From: Streptomyces sp.
Lineage (GTDB): Bacteria > Actinomycetota > Actinomycetes > Streptomycetales > Streptomycetaceae
NCBI RefSeq assembly: GCF_019510245.1
Contig: NZ_JAEKKT010000115.1
Span: forward strand, 1 to 64,000
DNA: 64,000 nucleotides
Reading direction: 5' to 3'
Under the pieces are notes generated by a model. That model made no database searches, had not been told where the DNA came from, and saw nothing but the letters and a program-made list of their open reading frames with translations. Below are positions 60,471 to 64,000 of this stretch, one piece after another (within the stretch, counting starts at the first letter, position 1; every line of letters starts with the position of its first letter). The position numbers and the translations under genes are program-made.

Positions 60471-61334
60471 ATGCGCAAGTCCCCGGCAGACTCACCCCGC
60501 ACCGCCGTCCCCCGGGCCGCCGTCGCCGTCGTCCTGGCCGCAGCCTCCCTCACCGCAGGTTGCTCCAGCACCACCACCCAGACGGGCAGCACCCCGAAAG
60601 CCCCGACGGCGAAAGTCTCCGCACCGCCCGTCCACGCCGGCGTCGACTACCAGCTCGGCGGCGCCTACACCCCGCCGAAGGGCGTCTCCGTGGTCTCCCG
60701 CGACCACACGGCGTCGCCCGCCGCGGGCCTGTACAACATCTGCTACGTCAACGCGTTCCAGGCCCAGCCCGACGCGGAGAAGGAGTGGGACGCCGACCTC
60801 CTGCTGCGGGACGCCTCCGGGAAGGTCGTCATGGACGAGGACTGGGGCGAGGCGATGCTCGACATCAGCACCCCGGGCAAGCGCGCACGGATCGCGGAGA
60901 AGGTGGACGGCTGGATCGACGAGTGCGCCGACAAGGGATTCGACGCCGTCGAGCCGGACAACTACGACAGCTACACCCGCGCCCCGCACGGCCTGCTGAC
61001 CGCGGCCGACGCCGAGGCGTTCCAGACCCTGCTCGCCCGCCACGCACACTCCCGGCACCTTGCCATCGCGCAGAAGAACACCCTCGAACTCGCCAAGGAC
61101 CGCAAGCGGGTCGGCCTCGACTTCGCGGTGGTGGAGGAATGCGGGCAGTACGACGAATGCGGGTCCTACGTCGCAGCGTTCGGCGACCACGTCATCGTCG
61201 TCGAGTACACCGAGAAGGGCATGAGGAAGGCCTGCGCGGGCTGGGGCGACCGGATCAGCGTCGTGCGGCGTGACCTCGACGTCACCCCGGCCGGCCACGA
61301 CGGCTACCTGCGCGAGACCTGCGACGGCTACTGA
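60471..61334 (+). CDS. GH114 endo-alpha-1,4-polygalactosaminidase-like lipoprotein
   Basis: 287 residues. Lipobox LTAGC (Cys31) after AAVAVVLAAAS, so surface-anchored. The catalytic TIM barrel is of the GH114 type: VDYQLGGAYTPPKGVSVVSR, LYNICYVNAFQAQPD, IDECADKGFDAVEPDNYDSY and FAVVEECGQYDECGSY, with the acidic residues in EPDN and VVEE as candidate catalytic pair. GH114 enzymes cut alpha-1,4-linked galactosamine polymers such as fungal galactosaminogalactan. It is convergent with a polysaccharide deacetylase gene. Family assignment is from recognised motifs. Confidence 0.85.
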   Translation: MRKSPADSPRTAVPRAAVAVVLAAASLTAGCSSTTTQTGSTPKAPTAKVSAPPVHAGVDYQLGGAYTPPKGVSVVSRDHTASPAAGLYNICYVNAFQAQPDAEKEWDADLLLRDASGKVVMDEDWGEAMLDISTPGKRARIAEKVDGWIDECADKGFDAVEPDNYDSYTRAPHGLLTAADAEAFQTLLARHAHSRHLAIAQKNTLELAKDRKRVGLDFAVVEECGQYDECGSYVAAFGDHVIVVEYTEKGMRKACAGWGDRISVVRRDLDVTPAGHDGYLRETCDGY

Positions 61335-61351
61335 CGTGGCCAATCACGGGC

Positions 61352-62221
61352 TCATCCGGCCGGCGGCTGGATGTAGTCCTCCAGGCGGCCAACGGCGAAG
61401 CCCTGCTCATGGATGCGCCGGAGCAGGTTGGCGAACATGTGCGTCATCGTGGTGCCCTTGAGCTCGGACGGTCCGCGGAAGTGGGCCAGGATGATGTCTC
61501 CGGGGCGCAGCTTCCTGTCCGCTGACTGGTACTGCATGTCGCGGATCTGCATGGACTCCCGCCACCACACGATCGCACGGGGTCCGCACTCCCCGACCGC
61601 GATCTTGGTGTTGGTGTTGTACGCGCCGTAGGGCGGGCGGAAGAGCAGCGGCGCGGTGCCGTACTCCTTGGTGAGGATCTTCTGGTCACCGCACACCTCT
61701 TCCTTCTGCCGGGCCGGCGGGAGGGTGCTCATCACGGGGTGGTGCAGGGTGTGGTTCTGGATGTGGTTGCCCAGTGCCTGCAGCGGTCTGAAGTACGCGT
61801 AGTCCGATTTGATGGCGTCGTTCATCAGGAACATGGTGATCGGGACCCTCAGGTCCCGCAGCATCTGGATGAACTGGGGGTCCTTCTCCTGCCCGTCGTC
61901 CACGGTGATGAAGACGACCTTCTGCGCGGTCGGTATGTGGGTGAAGACCGGAACCGTTCCGGTCGCCGAGAGCCGCACCGGCTTGTCGGCCGGCGGCCGC
62001 GGGGCGGCGGGCAGCGGGGTCAGGCCCCACTTGCGCCAGGCCGCCGCCGAGTCGGAAATGGCGGGCGCGGTGCTGACGGTGCCGTCCGGCGCGGCGGGCC
62101 GGGAGGTGCCGGCGGCAACCCCGGTCCCGCCGACGGCACCGCAACCTCCGACCGCCAGGCCCACTGCGACCGCCCCTGTCACCGACCGGTACAGCCTGCC
62201 CCGGTTCCTGCGCTGCTTCAC
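61352..62221 (-). CDS. NodB-type polysaccharide deacetylase lipoprotein
   Basis: 289 residues. Lipobox VGGC (Cys27) marks an outer-surface lipoprotein. The NodB domain shows VFITVDDGQE (metal Asp, motif 1), NHTLHHPVM (HxxxH-type metal His, motif 2), FRPPYGAYN (motif 3) and DIILAHFRGP (motif 5 His). It should remove N-acetyl (or O-acetyl) groups from a polysaccharide or from peptidoglycan. It ends 17 bp from the GH114 gene in convergent orientation, with which it could share a substrate. Confidence 0.9.
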   Translation of the reverse strand: MKQRRNRGRLYRSVTGAVAVGLAVGGCGAVGGTGVAAGTSRPAAPDGTVSTAPAISDSAAAWRKWGLTPLPAAPRPPADKPVRLSATGTVPVFTHIPTAQKVVFITVDDGQEKDPQFIQMLRDLRVPITMFLMNDAIKSDYAYFRPLQALGNHIQNHTLHHPVMSTLPPARQKEEVCGDQKILTKEYGTAPLLFRPPYGAYNTNTKIAVGECGPRAIVWWRESMQIRDMQYQSADRKLRPGDIILAHFRGPSELKGTTMTHMFANLLRRIHEQGFAVGRLEDYIQPPAG

Positions 62222-62445
62222 CGTGTCCGTCCCTCAACTGACATCGATCTTGATCAGCCGAAAGGTAACCCAGCGAAACTAAAAAAAGATCAACAGTCAG
62301 GTGTGATTACGCCAGGCAGTGCCTCTCCATTGCCGCCCCGCTCCCGCACGCTCCCGCACCACCTTCAGCGGACCCGCGACCCGCTCAGCCCCTACACCCC
62401 AGCCGTGTACGGGAGATGCCCAGCTCGGAGCCCTGTGGGACACAT

Positions 62446-62934
62446 TCAGGACGCGCCGTCGCCGGCAGCCTCGCTGCGCTGTGAGTCGAGGCGATCGACT
62501 GCTTGTCCGCTCCATGCCCGGATGACCGACGCTTGCTCGGGGGTCAGTGAATCGAGGAAGTGGCGGCGGATGTTGCCGCCGTGCACGAGGACGGCGTGCT
62601 GGGCGGCGCGGCGGCCCTCGGCGGTCAGCCCGACCCCCGCACGGCGGCCATCGGCTCCGTACCGGGTGCGCTCGACGAAGCCGCGCCTCTCCATGCGGGT
62701 CAGCTGATGGGCGACGCGGCTCTTGTCCCAGTCGAGCGACTCGGAGAGCTCGCCGACGCGCATCTCGCGGCCGGTGGCCTGCCACAGCGTCACCAGCACG
62801 CTGAACTCGGCCTTCGAGATGTCGCAGTCACGCTGCAGACCACGCTCCAGCTCCCTGGTGAGCAGGCGCTGCGCGCGCATCCAGGTATCCCAGAACTCCC
62901 ACTCCTCGGGTTCCAGCGATCGAGTCTCCGTCAT
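62446..62934 (-). CDS. MarR-family regulator
   Basis: 162 residues. The winged helix reads MRVGELSESLDWDKSRVAHQ, LTRMERRGFVERTRYGADGR and RAGVGLTAEGRRAA. It is divergent from a flavin reductase gene, and two identical palindromes lie in the 88-bp gap, so it should control both genes. The ligand is unknown; flavin-reductase partners suggest quinones or oxidants. Confidence 0.92.
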   Translation of the reverse strand: MTETRSLEPEEWEFWDTWMRAQRLLTRELERGLQRDCDISKAEFSVLVTLWQATGREMRVGELSESLDWDKSRVAHQLTRMERRGFVERTRYGADGRRAGVGLTAEGRRAAQHAVLVHGGNIRRHFLDSLTPEQASVIRAWSGQAVDRLDSQRSEAAGDGAS

Positions 62935-62959
62935 GGCGTCGAGGATACCGCGACCAGCA

Positions 62960-62977
62960 GAGTTGTCACTTCAACTC
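62960..62977. promoter_or_regulatory. MarR operator, copy 1
   Basis: GAGTTG-N6-CAACTC, a perfect 6+6 inverted repeat in the gap between the marR gene and the FMN reductase gene. Confidence 0.8.
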
Positions 62978-62988
62978 CCTTCGATCTA

Positions 62989-63006
62989 GAGTTGACGCAT
63001 CAACTC
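62989..63006. promoter_or_regulatory. MarR operator, copy 2
   Basis: The same GAGTTG-N6-CAACTC with a different centre, 29 bp from copy 1, ending 16 bp before the reductase start codon. Confidence 0.8.
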
Positions 63007-63022
63007 CACCGAAAGGCAGACC

Positions 63023-63610
63023 ATGACGCTCCGCATCGCACTCATCCTCGGATCCACCCGCCCCGGACGCCGCGGTGACCAGATCGCCGCGTGGGCGCTG
63101 GAGGCCGCCCTGGCCCACGGCGGCGCCGACTACGAACTCGTCGACCTCGCCGACCACGACCTCGGCAACCTCGACGAGCCCGGCAACCCGAACTTCCAGC
63201 AGTACCGGCACGACCACACCCGCACCTGGGCCGCACTCGTCGACAGCTTCGACGGCTACGTGTTCCTCGTCCCCGAGTACAACCACTCCTACCCCGGAGC
63301 CCTGAAGAACGCCCTCGACTACGTCTACCGGGAGTGGAACGACAAGGCCGCCGGGATCATCAGCTACGGCGGCTGGGTCGCCGGGGCGCGGGCCGCCGAG
63401 GCGCTGCGGCTCGTCCTCGCCGAACTCCAGGTGGCCACGGTCCGTGCCCAGCCCACCATCTCGACGCACCCCTCGTTCCGCACCGGCTCCTTCGTCCCCC
63501 AGGAGGGACTGGACACCGCCGTGGGTGGCATGCTCGATCAGTTGCTCCTCTGGTCCGGCGCGCTGCGGGGGGTGCGCCAGGCCAAAACTCAGACGGCCGC
63601 GGCTGCATGA
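63023..63610 (+). CDS. NADPH-dependent FMN reductase
   Basis: 195 residues with the flavodoxin-like fold: LILGSTRPGRRGDQIAAWAL binds the FMN phosphate, followed by FLVPEYNHSYPGALKNALDY and GIISYGGWVAGARAAEALRL. These enzymes reduce flavins, quinones or azo and chromate compounds. AAGG lies upstream of the ATG. The twin MarR operators sit over its promoter, so it is probably induced by an oxidant or quinone-type compound. Confidence 0.93.
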   Translation: MTLRIALILGSTRPGRRGDQIAAWALEAALAHGGADYELVDLADHDLGNLDEPGNPNFQQYRHDHTRTWAALVDSFDGYVFLVPEYNHSYPGALKNALDYVYREWNDKAAGIISYGGWVAGARAAEALRLVLAELQVATVRAQPTISTHPSFRTGSFVPQEGLDTAVGGMLDQLLLWSGALRGVRQAKTQTAAAA

Positions 63611-63673
63611 CGCCGCGTTCGAAGCCGATCACGCGACAGGGAGTCGCGAGCCGACGGACACAGCCCGGTGGGG

Positions 63674-64000
63674 TCAGTTCAGGAAGTCCAGCAGCCGCTT
63701 CGTCAGCTCGTGCGGGACTTCCTCGGGCAGGAAGTGACCGGCATCGGGGATGACCAGTTCGGTGACGTCGGTGGCCACCATGCGCATGGTCTCCGCCGGC
63801 ATGGTGCCGGTGCTGTACTGGCCGCCGACGGCGAGGACCGGGATGGTCAGCGGTCCCTGGTCGCGCCAGCGCTGGACGTGCTCGGCGGTGGTGTCGAGGG
63901 TGCGGTAGTACTCGAAGCCGGCACGCCGGGCGGCCGGGTCGCGCAGGTGGTCGACGTACAGGTCCACGGCGTGCTGCGGGATGGCGCCGGGGGTGGCGGT
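63674..64000 (-). CDS. Alpha/beta hydrolase (epoxide hydrolase-like), 3' part
   Basis: The frame stays open to the window edge; 108 C-terminal residues are present. AVDLYVDHLRDPAARRAGFE is part of the cap region, IPVLAVGGQYSTG and VTELVIPDAGHFLPEEVPHE contain the late catalytic His (AGHF). The pattern fits the epoxide hydrolase/haloalkane dehalogenase-like group. The nucleophile lies outside the window. Confidence 0.85.
   Translation of the reverse strand, partial: TATPGAIPQHAVDLYVDHLRDPAARRAGFEYYRTLDTTAEHVQRWRDQGPLTIPVLAVGGQYSTGTMPAETMRMVATDVTELVIPDAGHFLPEEVPHELTKRLLDFLN

Noticed and set aside
1..64000. tRNA, rRNA, riboswitch or prophage genes
   Set aside because: No cloverleaf-type or rRNA-like stretch, no T-box or known riboswitch core and no phage structural or integrase gene was recognised by eye; a covariance search was not possible.

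Overview
The window is high-GC DNA with GTG and TTG starts next to strong GGAGG-type ribosome sites, many secreted carbohydrate-active enzymes, and TetR, MarR and LacI regulators beside most operons. This is typical of a Streptomyces or a close relative. The mix of complete small operons, gene remnants, an insertion sequence and no core housekeeping or RNA genes suggests an accessory part of the chromosome, perhaps an arm (inference).

Layout. (1) 1-1447: 3' part of a secreted GH87-type alpha-1,3-glucanase. (2) 1.6-5.1 kb: an IS110-family element lying between a pair of TetR-type operators and a small operon of two short-chain dehydrogenases and a SnoaL-like protein. (3) 5.2-19.0 kb: a polysaccharide-use locus with a GH16 beta-1,3-glucanase, a PA14-containing GH2 enzyme, a LacI regulator, a four-gene sugar ABC transporter of YtfQRT-YjfF layout, and a GH31 enzyme. 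The same 13-bp operator precedes the GH16 gene, the GH2 gene and the transporter operon, so these form one local regulon. The enzyme set fits attack on fungal walls (alpha-1,3-glucan, beta-1,3-glucan and possibly galactofuranose chains). (4) 19.4-25.5 kb: a TetR/alcohol dehydrogenase pair with a mirror-image promoter, a sirtuin, a membrane protein, a small exported protein, a lipoprotein and a frameshifted RibD-like reductase. (5) 25.8-38.2 kb: a secreted M19-like peptidase with TetR, a P450, an MFS exporter, glutamate decarboxylase, an APH-like kinase, a monooxygenase-fold protein and a large secreted nuclease. (6) 38.7-45.7 kb: succinate-semialdehyde dehydrogenase, TetR, a frameshifted MFS transporter, and a SnoaL/MBL/DsbA/MarR group. 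(7) 45.9-54.9 kb: a serine hydrolase, small exported proteins, regulators, a methyltransferase, an acyl-CoA dehydrogenase-fold oxidase and a tautomerase. (8) 55.0-64.0 kb: two 5'-truncated genes meeting head to head, a P1B-5-type metal ATPase with a hemerythrin tail, a LURP/scramblase-fold protein, a GH114 lipoprotein, a NodB deacetylase lipoprotein, a MarR/FMN-reductase pair with twin operators, and a partial hydrolase.

Three otherwise intact genes (transporter ATPase, RibD-like reductase, MFS transporter) each carry one frameshift in or beside a C/G run. These may be assembly errors or real lesions. At least eight further fragments (GH-like tail, VOC, LuxR, conserved hypothetical, aldolase, kinase, TetR, histidine kinase) are clear remnants. 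No tRNA, rRNA or CRISPR array was seen.
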